A stretch of 64,000 bases of DNA from assembly GCF_007990225.1 (NCBI RefSeq), contig NZ_BJWF01000004.1:44138-108137 (forward strand). The letters are read 5' to 3'. A model generated the notes under the pieces. It searched no databases. It had not been told where the DNA came from and saw only the letters and a list, made by a program, of their open reading frames with translations. This document shows positions 17,656-26,700 of the stretch, piece by piece. The stretch is from Enterococcus villorum (GTDB lineage: Bacteria; Bacillota; Bacilli; Lactobacillales; Enterococcaceae). Position 1 is the stretch's first letter, and every line of letters starts with the position of its first letter. The translations under genes and the position numbers were made by a program.

Positions 17656-17925
17656 CTATAGTGAATCCCAATCAATTTCACCCAACTCTTCTGTGTCTTC
17701 ATTCTCGTGACGTTTAATTTGGTCGAGAACACCTGTATTTTGTAGATACAACGTTTCTTGAAACGCATTCCAATCAGATTTACTAATCATCACAACACTT
17801 TCGTTCTCGTTTTTTGTACTAACAATTTCTACTGGCTGATTATTAGATACTACATGCTTAATCAATCCATAAAAATTATTGCGAGCATTTGTTAGTGTAA
17901 TAATTTCCATTTTATTCACATCCAT
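17656..17925 (-). CDS. yefM: YefM-type (Phd/YefM) antitoxin
   Basis: An 89-residue antitoxin (84 if translation begins at the internal ATG of MEIITLTNARNNFYGL). The N-terminal half matches the Phd/YefM DNA-binding fold (ARNNFYGLIKHV, PVEIVSTKNENESVVMISKSDWNAFQETLYL). The acidic C-terminal tail HENEDTEELGEIDWDSL is the usual toxin-wrapping segment. It precedes and overlaps the toxin reading frame, the standard order. A 16-base perfect palindrome overlaps its promoter and is a good autoregulatory operator. The gene appears intact even though the toxin looks broken, which is the survivable direction of decay. Confidence 0.85.
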   Translation of the reverse strand: MDVNKMEIITLTNARNNFYGLIKHVVSNNQPVEIVSTKNENESVVMISKSDWNAFQETLYLQNTGVLDQIKRHENEDTEELGEIDWDSL

Positions 17926-17942
17926 TATTTTTTTCTACACCA

Positions 17943-17967
17943 ATTATAATGTACGTTTAAACGTACG
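17943..17967 (-). promoter_or_regulatory. Promoter and palindromic operator of yefM
   Basis: GTACGTTTAAACGTAC (17951-17966) is a perfect 16-base palindrome directly upstream of TATAAT (minus strand 17948-17943), about 20 bases before the antitoxin start. Phd/YefM antitoxins repress their own promoters by binding short palindromes, so this is a likely operator. Confidence 0.6.
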
Positions 17968-18199
17968 CCATTTTTTTATTGAAGATCGAATAAAATAAAC
18001 ACGGAAAAAATTAGTAGTCTACTAAAAAAAGAACTTCCTACTGATTGATTCGTTGTAAGCATTTCCATCAATTTTCCTTATTTCTCAAATGTTTTAGTTT
18101 CATTTACTTCTTTCTCAGATAAAATATTTAGTACTTTATCGTAAAGTTTGAATTATTTCTCGAAGATTTTAATAAAGCAAAACAAATAGAAAACTTCAC

Positions 18200-18292
18200 T
18201 TAGAACGGCAAATCCTCATCGCTAATATCTAATGTTTGTCCACAACATGGATTTTTTGAAGCTTTAAACCTGTTTTTATTAGTAGTGTTTGT
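18200..18292 (-). pseudogene. Fossil of an ssb gene, C-terminal tail only
   Basis: The minus strand reads about 30 codons ending NPCCGQTLDISDEDLPF and a stop at 18200. The acidic DISDEDLPF is the partner-binding tail of bacterial single-stranded DNA-binding proteins. No OB-fold is present: a dispersed hairpin repeat takes over upstream. This is a broken copy, perhaps from a phage or plasmid ssb. Confidence 0.6.
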
Positions 18293-18408
18293 TATGACAG
18301 AAGCGGTCAGCTCCGAGTAAATAAGAAGTGATTTTCTAAAATAGCTTCCCATATTTTTGAAAATCAGAGCTTATTGTTGAGGAGTTGCTTCTGGAACACT
18401 GTCAATAG
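18290..18408. repeat. Dispersed hairpin repeat, copy 3
   Basis: A palindrome of about 115 bases with edges ATGACAGAAGCGGTCAGCTC and GAGGAGTTGCTTCTGGAACAC. The stem runs about 40 bases with a few mismatches around the loop AAAATAGCTTCCCATATTTTT. It shares both edges and the loop block with the 16.9-kb and 49.7-kb copies. The rest of the gap 17968-18686 shows no gene beyond the ssb tail. Confidence 0.65.
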
Positions 18409-18686
18409 GGTTACGAAAAGATCGGTTTGCATCCAGCTGTAAGAGTAAACTGAGAGTGTTGCATGTTCTACATTTTTTTAGTTATTCCTTTTTTATACTC
18501 ATTCTCTGAGCATAAAAAGTAACAATTGAGCTTGACAAATAAATAATAAGGAAGCCATTTTTGACGGTATTACCTCTTATTTTCCTACTGAATGAAGGGA
18601 AATAGTTAATTTCTCTTAATTTTTTTGGTTTTTATAGGATTTTTCTGTTATATTGGGTAAGCAACATTACGTTAAAGGAGAAAAAA

Positions 18687-18872
18687 ATGAGTATATTTGA
18701 TAGTCATGATTACTGCACATGTGTAAACAGTAAAAATATTCATACCGAATTTAGTGATCAAGGGAGCTTAAGTATTTGCGATCATTGTCATAAGTTAGTA
18801 AAAGGTTCATTTAAATCATTTGAATCTTATACAAAAGAAAAACAAAAAACGAATGCTTTAACCGTAAAATAA
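18687..18872 (+). CDS. Small protein with two Cys pairs (zinc-ribbon-like)
   Basis: A 61-residue protein with an excellent ribosome binding site (AAAGGAG seven bases before ATG). Two cysteine pairs, YCTCVN near residue 10 and CDHCH near residue 31, are spaced like a small treble-clef or zinc ribbon, and a basic C-terminal tail follows. No membrane segment is present, so it is probably a cytoplasmic zinc-binding peptide. I do not recognise the family. It is followed by a strong hairpin terminator shared with the convergent kinase gene. Confidence 0.65.
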   Translation: MSIFDSHDYCTCVNSKNIHTEFSDQGSLSICDHCHKLVKGSFKSFESYTKEKQKTNALTVK

Positions 18873-18922
18873 TTTGATGACCTCTTTTTATGTTCAAAGT
18901 GAAATGCTTTGCCATACATCAT

Positions 18923-18971
18923 ACCGAAGAAATTTAAAATAGAGTTCGCTCTTTTTTTTAATTTCTTCGGC
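18923..18971. terminator. Nested bidirectional terminator
   Basis: ACCGAAGAAATT and AATTTCTTCGG form an outer stem enclosing an AGAG-TTCG-CTCT tetraloop hairpin with eight T after it. It lies between the small zinc-ribbon-like gene (plus) and the deoxynucleoside kinase (minus) and can serve both. Confidence 0.7.
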
Positions 18972-19025
18972 TTATTTTTTTGACTAAAATCGAAACAATA
19001 CAAACACACGCTTCGTATAAATGAC

Positions 19026-19769
19026 TTATGATTGACCAAACAGCTGACTTTTTTCTTGCTCTTCCAAATATTTAAAATTTTGTCCTTTCGCCTGCTGATT
19101 ATTTGTAAAATATTTTCCAGATGGAACAGTTTCTAATTCTACCAATTTTTGTTGGATCTGCTGGATGACTTCTTGTGCATGTTCTGGTTTTTCAACAAAA
19201 TCAAAACGATCTCCATCGATTTGAATTTTTGGACAAACATCAAAATTTTCATACCAGCGGTCGTAACGTTCATTTAATGATTGGTAATACGCATAAAGCG
19301 TTTCATCACTTTCTAGCTGTTCATACTCGCGCCCTCTTTTTTTAATACGCTCTAACATCGTTTCTAAAGACACCTTAATATGCACCATCAGATCAGGTCG
19401 CTTTTTAGGTGCTACATCATCAAGTTCTTTTAGCATTGTATCCAATAAAATATCGTATTGTTGGACTTCAATAGGTGTTACTCGACCTAAATCAGCATTC
19501 AAATGAAAGAGCAAACTATCCTCATAGATGGATCGATCTAACACATTGTCGTCACTTGCTAAGGCATTTTTCATGGCTAAAAATCGTTTGTTTAAAAAGA
19601 AAATTTGTAATAAAAAAGCATACTGCTCGGGGTTCGAATAAAAAAGTGGTAAAACTTCATTGTCTTCTACACTTTCATAAAATGGTTTTGAATTGATTTC
19701 TTCGGCAAGCATATCTGTTAAACTGCTTTTTCCTGCACCGATTGTTCCTGAAATTAATATCACTGACAT
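19026..19769 (-). CDS. Deoxynucleoside kinase (dAK/dGK family)
   Basis: A 247-residue kinase that phosphorylates deoxyribonucleosides for salvage. Visible features are the P-loop GTIGAGKS (residues 8-15), the substrate-binding Glu in FYESVEDN, the catalytic DRSIYED motif near residue 78, and the lid region RIKKRGREYEQ. The length is about 30 residues more than usual; the extra C-terminal tail (from YFTNNQQAKG) has no recognised role. The gene follows a nucleoside 2-deoxyribosyltransferase by 22 bases, so the two form a salvage operon. The base preference (dA, dG, dC) cannot be read off safely. Confidence 0.92.
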   Translation of the reverse strand: MSVILISGTIGAGKSSLTDMLAEEINSKPFYESVEDNEVLPLFYSNPEQYAFLLQIFFLNKRFLAMKNALASDDNVLDRSIYEDSLLFHLNADLGRVTPIEVQQYDILLDTMLKELDDVAPKKRPDLMVHIKVSLETMLERIKKRGREYEQLESDETLYAYYQSLNERYDRWYENFDVCPKIQIDGDRFDFVEKPEHAQEVIQQIQQKLVELETVPSGKYFTNNQQAKGQNFKYLEEQEKSQLFGQS

Positions 19770-19791
19770 GCAATCCTTCCTTTTTCTACTT

Positions 19792-20232
19792 CTATAAAAA
19801 TTCGCCTACATATGGTGTCACAGATAATGTGTCAAAGTCATATTTGCGAACTTCTTCTACTGTTTTTAAATAAGTGTGTAAACTTTGCGTAATCATTAGA
19901 TTCGTTGGCACTGTCTCTTCTTGAAAGACAATCAACGGTTTTTTCATCATCGTCGCAGCCCCTAGTTCATAAGCCGTTCCCGGATCAATGATTTGATGCT
20001 CATAATCTAAAATAGCAACAACTAAGTCCGCTGCTGTTAATTCTTTCATGTCTTTTTCATACACTTCTTGCGCCCATTCTGCACTAAACATTTCATAATG
20101 GCTTTCTTGATGATGCCTTGGTGAGTAGATTTTTGTGACTGTTTTATTTTCTTCCAATGCTTTTTCAATTTGATAGATACGATCGATTTGTTCTTCTGAA
20201 AAAAATGGGCCTGCTAGATAAACGTACTTCAC
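19792..20232 (-). CDS. Nucleoside 2-deoxyribosyltransferase
   Basis: A 146-residue enzyme that swaps the base on 2'-deoxyribonucleosides, a reaction typical of lactobacilli and relatives. The opening VYLAGPFFSEEQ, the nucleophile Glu in DPGTAYELGAA and the aspartate of LVVAILDY match the family. It is the promoter-proximal gene of the pair with the deoxynucleoside kinase, which would phosphorylate its products. The protein is slightly short of the Lactobacillus enzymes (about 160 residues) but looks complete. Confidence 0.9.
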   Translation of the reverse strand: MKYVYLAGPFFSEEQIDRIYQIEKALEENKTVTKIYSPRHHQESHYEMFSAEWAQEVYEKDMKELTAADLVVAILDYEHQIIDPGTAYELGAATMMKKPLIVFQEETVPTNLMITQSLHTYLKTVEEVRKYDFDTLSVTPYVGEFL

Positions 20233-20828
20233 TTAGTTACCTCCTCTAATAATAGGTGTGTTTTCTTTTTTTACTCTTAATCATTTCACTTGTTCTAATG
20301 GCTTATTTGAAAAATGACAGTCTCAAAAAAAACACTTCTTAACTAAAAATCTATTTTTATTCTACTCTTGTTTTTTTTAAATAAAAGACTAGATTTTGTG
20401 TTTTTTTAGTGGTATAAGGATATTAAATACTATATATAGTACATAAGGTATTTATTTTTTTGACTTTTTACGACTAAATAATATATAAATAACTTAATAA
20501 AAAAACAAAAAAATGGTTTTTAAAAGCAAGAAGACTTGCTTTTGTTCCACCTCAAAATAACATTAGATATTTTATATCCAGTGTAAAAAATTAGAAAGGA
20601 AGGAAAACTTTTAATCATAAAATTGTTATGTTTCACTCACTCGTAATGTTTCGCTACAAATTTTATGTGTTAACTATTATTCTCTTACATACATTGGTTG
20701 AAAAATCACTATTTTTATTGACACACTATTTTTAAGGAGGAATAAAAGAGACAAAAATAAGCACCTTGATCATTCAAAACCTTATGATCAAAGTGCTTAT
20801 TCCTATTCTCAGCCATCAGCTAAATAAA
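20233..20828. other. Intergenic region, AT-rich, with terminator hairpins
   Basis: No gene is seen. An AT-rich stretch carries a small hairpin at 20522-20543 (AAAAGCAAG with CTTGCTTTT). A strong terminator at 20756-20802 (AATAAGCAC-TTGATCAT with ATGATCAA-GTGCTTATT) serves the ABC exporter operon read on the minus strand. Confidence 0.6.
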
Positions 20829-22712
20829 TTAGCCATGCTTAAATGAGCCTGTATATAGCTGATAATATTCTCCTTGTTGGGCGATTAATTCTTCATGTGT
20901 GCCTCGTTCAATGATTCTTCCTTTGTCTAGTACCATAATGGCATCAGAATTTTGGACAGTTGACAAACGGTGAGCGATGACAAAAACGGTGCGTCCCTTC
21001 ATCAGTGAATCCATTCCTGCTTGTACAATGGTTTCGGTTCGGGTATCAATACTTGACGTTGCTTCATCTAATATCAATACAGGTGGATCAGCGACAGCTG
21101 CACGAGCAATTGATAGTAGCTGACGTTGTCCTTGGGAAAGAGAGCTACCATCATCACTTAGTTGTGTGTCATATCCGTGTGGTAACTGACGAATAAAATG
21201 ATCAGCGTTGACTAATTTAGCAGCTGCATATATTTCTTCATCCGTCGCATCTAGTTTGCCGTATCGAATGTTTTCTTTGATCGTTCCTGTGAATAAATGA
21301 GTATCTTGTAAAACAATCCCCAAAGAACGTCTTAAAGAAGATTTTTTGATACGCTCAATATTAATACCGTCATAAGTGATTTTCCCTGCTTGAATATCAT
21401 AAAATCGATTGATTAGATTTGTAATCGTCGTCTTCCCGGCACCTGTCGCTCCTACAAACGCAATTTTTTGTCCAGGTTTGGCAAATAACTGAATTTCATG
21501 AAGGATGACTTTATTTGACTGATAGCCAAAAGTCACTTGTTCAAAACGGACATCTCCTTTTAGTTCTGTATAAACTATTTTGTTTGAACATTGCTCTTTC
21601 CAAGCCCATTTGCCTGTATGGCTCGTTGTCTCAGTTATTGCGCCACTCGAATCTTTTTCAATATTTACAAGTTCGATCGTGCCTTGATCTTCTTCTGGTT
21701 TCTCGTCTAACAGGTGAAAGATCCTTTGAGCCCCAGCTAAAGACAAAATAATCGCATTAAATTGTTGCGAAATTTGTGAAACAGGCATGGTGATACTTTT
21801 TGTGAATTGTACAAATGAAGCAATACTACCTAAAGTTAATGTTGTGATACCTGTAATTGAAAAGATGGCGCCGATCACAGCAGTCAAAAGATACGTGAAA
21901 TTCCCGATATTTCCCATAATAGGCATTAAAATATTGGCATAGGTATTGGCTTTCGTTGAGTTTTCTTTTAACTCATTGTTTAATTTAATGAAACCAGCAA
22001 TGGCTTGAGGTTCATGGTTGAAAACCTTAACTACTTTTTGACCTTCAATCATTTCTTCCACATATCCATTGACAGCACCTAAAGACCCTTGTTGCAAGGA
22101 AAAATATTTCCCACTTTTACTACCTAATGTCCGAATGATAAATATCATCAAAGAGACCATGAACAACACAAAGATAGTCATTGGGATATTGATGATCAAC
22201 ATTGCCACCACAATCGCAATAACGGTCACCAAAGCGGATATGGTCTGTGGAATCGATTGACTGATCATTTGGCGAAGGGTATCAATGTCATTCGTGTAGT
22301 GGCTCATAATATCGCCTGTAGCATGGGCATCATAATAACGTACTGGCAACTTTTCCATATGAGTAAACATTTCATCTCGAATGTCTTTTAAGATGCCTTG
22401 AGAGACTGTAACCATTGTTCGATTGTAAATATAGGTAAATGTCGCACCAATTAAATACAAGATGCCCATAAAGAAAATGGTTCTTAACAATGGTGTAAAA
22501 TCAGGCGTAGCTTGTCGTGACAACGGTTCAATAAAACGATCAATCAACTGCTTAGTAAAACTGATCCCAATTGCATTTGTAGCGGCACTAATCACAATAC
22601 TAACGAAAACAATGACTAGACGTAACCGATAATTTAGCGCATAAGAAAAAATGCGCAAGAGTAGTTTCAAAGGACTGCTTTTTAATTGATTAGTCTTCAC
22701 TGATTCGTCCAC
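20829..22712 (-). CDS. Heterodimeric ABC exporter, consensus-site subunit (EfrF/LmrD-like)
   Basis: A 627-residue half-transporter: a six-helix membrane domain (about 1-330) followed by an ATPase domain. Motifs are Walker A GATGAGKTT, signature LSQGQ (degenerate from LSGGQ) and Walker B LILDEATSS with the catalytic Glu present. The altered signature here complements the altered Walker B of the partner, so the pair has one working and one degenerate ATP site, the hallmark of heterodimeric exporters such as LmrCD, EfrCD and EfrEF. An inserted stretch between the two domains (about 345-385) is longer than usual. It overlaps the upstream partner gene by 23 bases. The likely function is export of drugs or lipophilic compounds. 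Confidence 0.92.
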   Translation of the reverse strand: MDESVKTNQLKSSPLKLLLRIFSYALNYRLRLVIVFVSIVISAATNAIGISFTKQLIDRFIEPLSRQATPDFTPLLRTIFFMGILYLIGATFTYIYNRTMVTVSQGILKDIRDEMFTHMEKLPVRYYDAHATGDIMSHYTNDIDTLRQMISQSIPQTISALVTVIAIVVAMLIINIPMTIFVLFMVSLMIFIIRTLGSKSGKYFSLQQGSLGAVNGYVEEMIEGQKVVKVFNHEPQAIAGFIKLNNELKENSTKANTYANILMPIMGNIGNFTYLLTAVIGAIFSITGITTLTLGSIASFVQFTKSITMPVSQISQQFNAIILSLAGAQRIFHLLDEKPEEDQGTIELVNIEKDSSGAITETTSHTGKWAWKEQCSNKIVYTELKGDVRFEQVTFGYQSNKVILHEIQLFAKPGQKIAFVGATGAGKTTITNLINRFYDIQAGKITYDGINIERIKKSSLRRSLGIVLQDTHLFTGTIKENIRYGKLDATDEEIYAAAKLVNADHFIRQLPHGYDTQLSDDGSSLSQGQRQLLSIARAAVADPPVLILDEATSSIDTRTETIVQAGMDSLMKGRTVFVIAHRLSTVQNSDAIMVLDKGRIIERGTHEELIAQQGEYYQLYTGSFKHG

Positions 22713-24426
22713 CTTTCACTTGTGATTCATACACTTCTTGATAAATTCGATTATTCTGTAATAATTCTTCATGGGTACCGATGCCATGAATTTTCCCTTC
22801 ATCCATCACAATAATTCGATCTGCATCTTGAATGGATGAGATACGTTGAGCCACAATGATTTTCGTAATATCGGGAATTTCATTGATGAAAGCTTGGCGA
22901 ATTTTTTGATCGGTTTTCGTATCAACCGCACTAGTTGAATCATCTAAAATTAATACTTTAGGCTGTTTCAGTAATGCTCTAGCAATTGTTAGCCGTTGTT
23001 TTTGTCCACCAGAAACATTGGTCCCCCCTTGATCGAGCATCGTATCGTAACCTGCGGGAAACTCTTTAATGAATGCATCTGCTTGCGCTAATTCAGCCGC
23101 ATGTTGCACTTCTTCAAAAGTGGCCTCTTCCTTCCCCCAACGCAAATTTTCAATAATCGTTCCTGAAAACAACGTATTCTTTTGAAGAACCATTGAAATT
23201 TGTTCTCTCAAAGCAACTAAATCATATTCTTTCACATTCTTACCGCCTACTCGGACTTCACCTGAAGTGGCATCATACAAACGAGGAATCAATTGGATTA
23301 ATGATGTTTTCCCGCTTCCCGTACCACCTAAAATTCCGACGGTTTCGCCTGAATGGATGGTTAAATTGATATGACTTAAATCAGGTTCTTCAGAAGCTTC
23401 ATTGTAATAAAAAGCAACGTTCTTAAATTCGATTGTTCCATTTTCTAATTGATGCAAAGCATTCGGTGGGCTTGATAAAGAACTTTTTTCTGTCAATACT
23501 TCGGAAACTCGTTCAACCGATGCTTCAGAAATGACAATCATCACAAAAATCATTGAAATCATCATTAAACTGTTTAAAATTTGCATCATGTACATAATAA
23601 AACTGGTCAACTCACCAGCTGTCATTGTTCCACCAACCACATATTTAGCTCCAAACCAGTAAACAACTAATAGCGTACTGTAGATAGCTATTTGCATTAT
23701 TGGACTATTTAACGCGATAATCTTTTCCGCCTTCATAAAAATTTTTTTAATTTGGGCAGAAGCATGTTTAAATTTTTCAATTTCTCTTTCTTCACGAACA
23801 TAAGATTTTACCACACGAACACCATTGATATCTTCTTGCACCGTTTGATTTAAACGATCATATTTGCGAAACACTTGGATAAAATAAGGATGAACTTTAT
23901 AAACAATGCCAATTAAAATGAATGCTACAACAGGAATAATCACCAAGATATCTAGAGCTAGTTTTGTATTCGTATAAGCAGCCATTGAAAAAGCAAATAC
24001 AACGGTAAAAGGCGCTCGAATAATTGTCTTTAGAACCATTTGAAAGGCATTTTGAATATTGGTGATATCAGTTGTTAGTCGTGTAATGAGACTAGAATTG
24101 GAAAAATAATCAATATTTTGGAAAGAAAATGTTTGTATATTTTTATAAATATCTTCTCGTAAATTTCCTGCAAAGCCTGCAGAAGCCTCCGATGAAAATT
24201 TTCCACCTAGTACACCAAAAAACATCGATAGACAAGCTATGAAACACATCAATAAGCCAATTTTGACGATATAACTGATGTCTTTTGTCTCAAATCCTCG
24301 ATCTAAAATTTTTGCCATCAAAAAAGGTAACATGACCTCCATTGATACTTCCAATGCCATAAATAGCATCGTAAATAAAGAAGGTTTTTTGTATTCTCTT
24401 AACGATTTCCCTAATGTTCGATACAT
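22690..24426 (-). CDS. Heterodimeric ABC exporter, degenerate-site subunit (EfrE/LmrC-like)
   Basis: A 578-residue half-transporter with six membrane helices and a C-terminal ATPase. Motifs are Walker A GGTGSGKTS, signature VSGGQKQR (intact) and Walker B VLILDDSTSA, where Asp replaces the catalytic Glu. This marks the subunit that carries the degenerate catalytic residue in LmrC-type heterodimers. It overlaps the MarR gene by 16 bases and the partner gene by 23 bases, so the three are co-translated. Regulation is probably through the MarR protein. Confidence 0.92.
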   Translation of the reverse strand: MYRTLGKSLREYKKPSLFTMLFMALEVSMEVMLPFLMAKILDRGFETKDISYIVKIGLLMCFIACLSMFFGVLGGKFSSEASAGFAGNLREDIYKNIQTFSFQNIDYFSNSSLITRLTTDITNIQNAFQMVLKTIIRAPFTVVFAFSMAAYTNTKLALDILVIIPVVAFILIGIVYKVHPYFIQVFRKYDRLNQTVQEDINGVRVVKSYVREEREIEKFKHASAQIKKIFMKAEKIIALNSPIMQIAIYSTLLVVYWFGAKYVVGGTMTAGELTSFIMYMMQILNSLMMISMIFVMIVISEASVERVSEVLTEKSSLSSPPNALHQLENGTIEFKNVAFYYNEASEEPDLSHINLTIHSGETVGILGGTGSGKTSLIQLIPRLYDATSGEVRVGGKNVKEYDLVALREQISMVLQKNTLFSGTIIENLRWGKEEATFEEVQHAAELAQADAFIKEFPAGYDTMLDQGGTNVSGGQKQRLTIARALLKQPKVLILDDSTSAVDTKTDQKIRQAFINEIPDITKIIVAQRISSIQDADRIIVMDEGKIHGIGTHEELLQNNRIYQEVYESQVKGGRISED

Positions 24427-24893
24427 CTTTTCTCTCCTTTTTGGTGATATTCATGATATTCACTTTTATTCATTTGTTCATAGATACGTTCGATCGTACG
24501 AATGGTTGTTTCAATATCTTCTGTGGGAATATCTTGTAAAACTTCCGTATTTTTTTCATGAAAATCATAGACATCTTGTTGATAAAGCGCCAAGCCTTTT
24601 TCTGTCGGTTCAACATTAATGACGCGACGATCTTTTTCATTGGCTTGTTTTTTCATATACCCTAACTCTTCTAATTTGGCGATATTTTTAGTCACGCTCG
24701 GCAACGTACTTCCAATTTCTTGGGCAATATCACTGATTTTAACCGTCCCATTGGCTTTTTTTAAATTGTAACAAGTTTTTAAAATATAAATATGGCGACG
24801 TTGCAATCCTTTAGGCGGTGCTGGCAAAAAATGGGTTGTCCGTTTTGCTACCATACATGCGCCAAAATATCTTTCTGATAATTTTCGATCCAT
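24411..24893 (-). CDS. MarR-family regulator of the ABC exporter
   Basis: A 160-residue winged-helix regulator. The DNA-binding core reads VKISDIAQEIGSTLPSVTKN then LEELGYMKKQANEKDRRVINV (recognition helix and wing with the conserved D-R-R). As the first gene of the exporter operon it most likely represses this operon and is released by a substrate drug, as for MarR proteins ahead of EfrEF-type pumps. No palindrome long enough to name as its operator was found by eye in the AT-rich upstream region. Confidence 0.9.
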   Translation of the reverse strand: MDRKLSERYFGACMVAKRTTHFLPAPPKGLQRRHIYILKTCYNLKKANGTVKISDIAQEIGSTLPSVTKNIAKLEELGYMKKQANEKDRRVINVEPTEKGLALYQQDVYDFHEKNTEVLQDIPTEDIETTIRTIERIYEQMNKSEYHEYHQKGEKRCIEH

Positions 24894-25374
24894 TGTTCTT
24901 CTCCTTCATTAAATACTAAAGATAATTACTTTAGGTAACTATTAGCTATTCTAAACGAGAAATAAAAAATAAGAAAGTTTTTTTTATTAAAAAACGAAAA
25001 AAGCCAAACGTCTGAAAGAAATAGCTTTTCTTTCAATCATTCGACTTTCGAATTTGTTTATTTTTTTTATTAAGGATAGAAACAACCAAACATTTTCATC
25101 ACAAATCACACATGCTCAAATCATTCATGATGTTCCTTGAAAAAAATCAATAGTTCCCATGATACAATCACTCGCCCAAGTAAAACTCTCCCCTGTCAGT
25201 TAGCTACTAACTTCAACTTCTTTTACTTGTTATCCTCAGGTGTATTTTTTTGGATAAAAAAATGGATTGGACACGTTGTATCCAATCCATTTACGGCATA
25301 GTAAATAAAACACATATGTTTCCTCTATTTTTATCGACAAAAGGCTAGATTTATCCTTTAAGATTCGATACAAT
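24894..25374. other. Intergenic region without a gene
   Basis: No coding region is supported. A hairpin at about 25260-25292 (AATGGATTGGA with TCCAATCCATT) looks like a terminator or a small RNA end. The remainder is AT-rich and unremarkable. Confidence 0.4.
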
Positions 25375-25490
25375 AAACGAAGTTAATGGTTTCCATTGAC
25401 TATGGCAAACTTGACTGGTCACTGTGTATGACTTTTTCAAGTCCTCTGTTTCTAGCTGCCACTAGAAATGGAGGTGCCTTTTTTTATTTG
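25375..25490 (+). ncRNA. Candidate small RNA with a strong terminator
   Basis: A possible -10 TACAAT near 25370 is followed about 80 bases later by a hairpin (CCTC..TTTCTAG, six-base loop, CTAGAAA..GGAG) and GCCTTTTTTT ending near 25487. No sensible reading frame lies between them. The arrangement suggests a plus-strand RNA of about 110 bases. Terminator evidence is good; promoter evidence is weak. From here to 25688 nothing else is seen. Confidence 0.35.
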
Positions 25491-25688
25491 GTTGTTTCTA
25501 TCTGTCATTTATATTACTGATCGCTTAACCAGTAGTCAAGAAAAATCCAAAAGCTACAAAAAACTGTTCTATTTTTCTCCCAGATTTTTGTCTGTTTTTC
25601 ATTTTTGTCTTCTTTTCTCCTAAATGATGAACAGAAATACATTTTAATCCATAGCCCCTCATTATTTTTCGATCTAGCTAGAAAAAGA

Positions 25689-26696
25689 TTATCGGATCAA
25701 ATCGATATCTGGCGCATCCAGTAATTGTAGCACTTGCTTTCTTGTAGTCAAAGGAACGTCCCCCTGGATGGCGTGTGCTAACCGAGCATTGCCTAGTGCA
25801 AATTCTACCGTTTTTTCTAACGACCATTTTTCCCCATAACCTAGTAAAATACCTGCCGCAAAAGCATCGCCAGCCCCAATTCGGTCTAAGATAAACAAAT
25901 CATAAAAAGCCGTTTCCACGGTTTCATTTAACGTAATCAAGTACCCTTTTAATTGTTTTTTTCCGTCCTGAGTGATTCGTTTAGTGCCAGCAAACCACTC
26001 GATTCCATAGTGAGCAAGAAAGGATTGAATATAGCGAATAGGTTCATCTAACGCTGAATCGACCGATGACCATTCAAGCAACTCTATTAAATCACGAATC
26101 GAACCAAATAAAATGGTGCAATAAGGTAAAATTTCTTGATAACGTTTCTTTAGTTTACTTTTTTTGTCTTTTTCCTGATTTAACGTTGGGCGAAAATTAA
26201 AATCAAAACAGACCTTTTTCCCACAGGCGTGTGCTCTTTTTGCTAGAGAAATAGCCGTTTGTGCACATTGATCCGATAAGCTTAAGCTGATGCCACAAAT
26301 ATGCACAAGATCCACCGTATTAATAAATTCCTGTATAGCATAATCTTCCTCTTTTGAAAGACCAAACGAACTATGCTTTCTATTTTGATAAGTGACTTCT
26401 GTTGGACGAACACCGTAACCCATTTCCGCAAAATAAGTACCGATATGTTGCTCTTTTTGAATCACATATTTGGTCTGAACCCCTATGCTTTTCAAATTGG
26501 CTAAAGCAGCACTTCCTAAGCGATTATCTGGTAAAGCCGTTAGTAAATAACTTTCCATATCAAAATGCGCTAAGTTTCCAACAAGATTGACCCCTGTTCC
26601 TGTATAAGCCATTCTTAATGTATGTGTTTGTTCCAACATCAAATGTTCTGGAGGGGTTAATCGTAACATGACTTCACCAAATGCTCCAAATTTCAT
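25689..26696 (-). CDS. 2-keto-3-deoxygluconate kinase-like, PfkB family
   Basis: A 335-residue sugar kinase. The start at 26696 (MKFGAFGEVMLRL) is preferred over an upstream in-frame ATG because GGTGAGAG precedes it and it begins at the conserved first strand. The PfkB signature FDLFILDRIGAGDAFAAG-type region (DRIGAGDAFAAGILLGYG) contains the catalytic Asp and anion hole. In this operon it would phosphorylate a keto-deoxy sugar acid to feed the aldolase encoded just upstream, which splits such phosphates to pyruvate and a triose phosphate. It is the last gene, five bases after the aldolase. An exact substrate is not proven. Confidence 0.87.
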   Translation of the reverse strand: MKFGAFGEVMLRLTPPEHLMLEQTHTLRMAYTGTGVNLVGNLAHFDMESYLLTALPDNRLGSAALANLKSIGVQTKYVIQKEQHIGTYFAEMGYGVRPTEVTYQNRKHSSFGLSKEEDYAIQEFINTVDLVHICGISLSLSDQCAQTAISLAKRAHACGKKVCFDFNFRPTLNQEKDKKSKLKKRYQEILPYCTILFGSIRDLIELLEWSSVDSALDEPIRYIQSFLAHYGIEWFAGTKRITQDGKKQLKGYLITLNETVETAFYDLFILDRIGAGDAFAAGILLGYGEKWSLEKTVEFALGNARLAHAIQGDVPLTTRKQVLQLLDAPDIDLIR

Positions 26697-26700
26697 TCTC

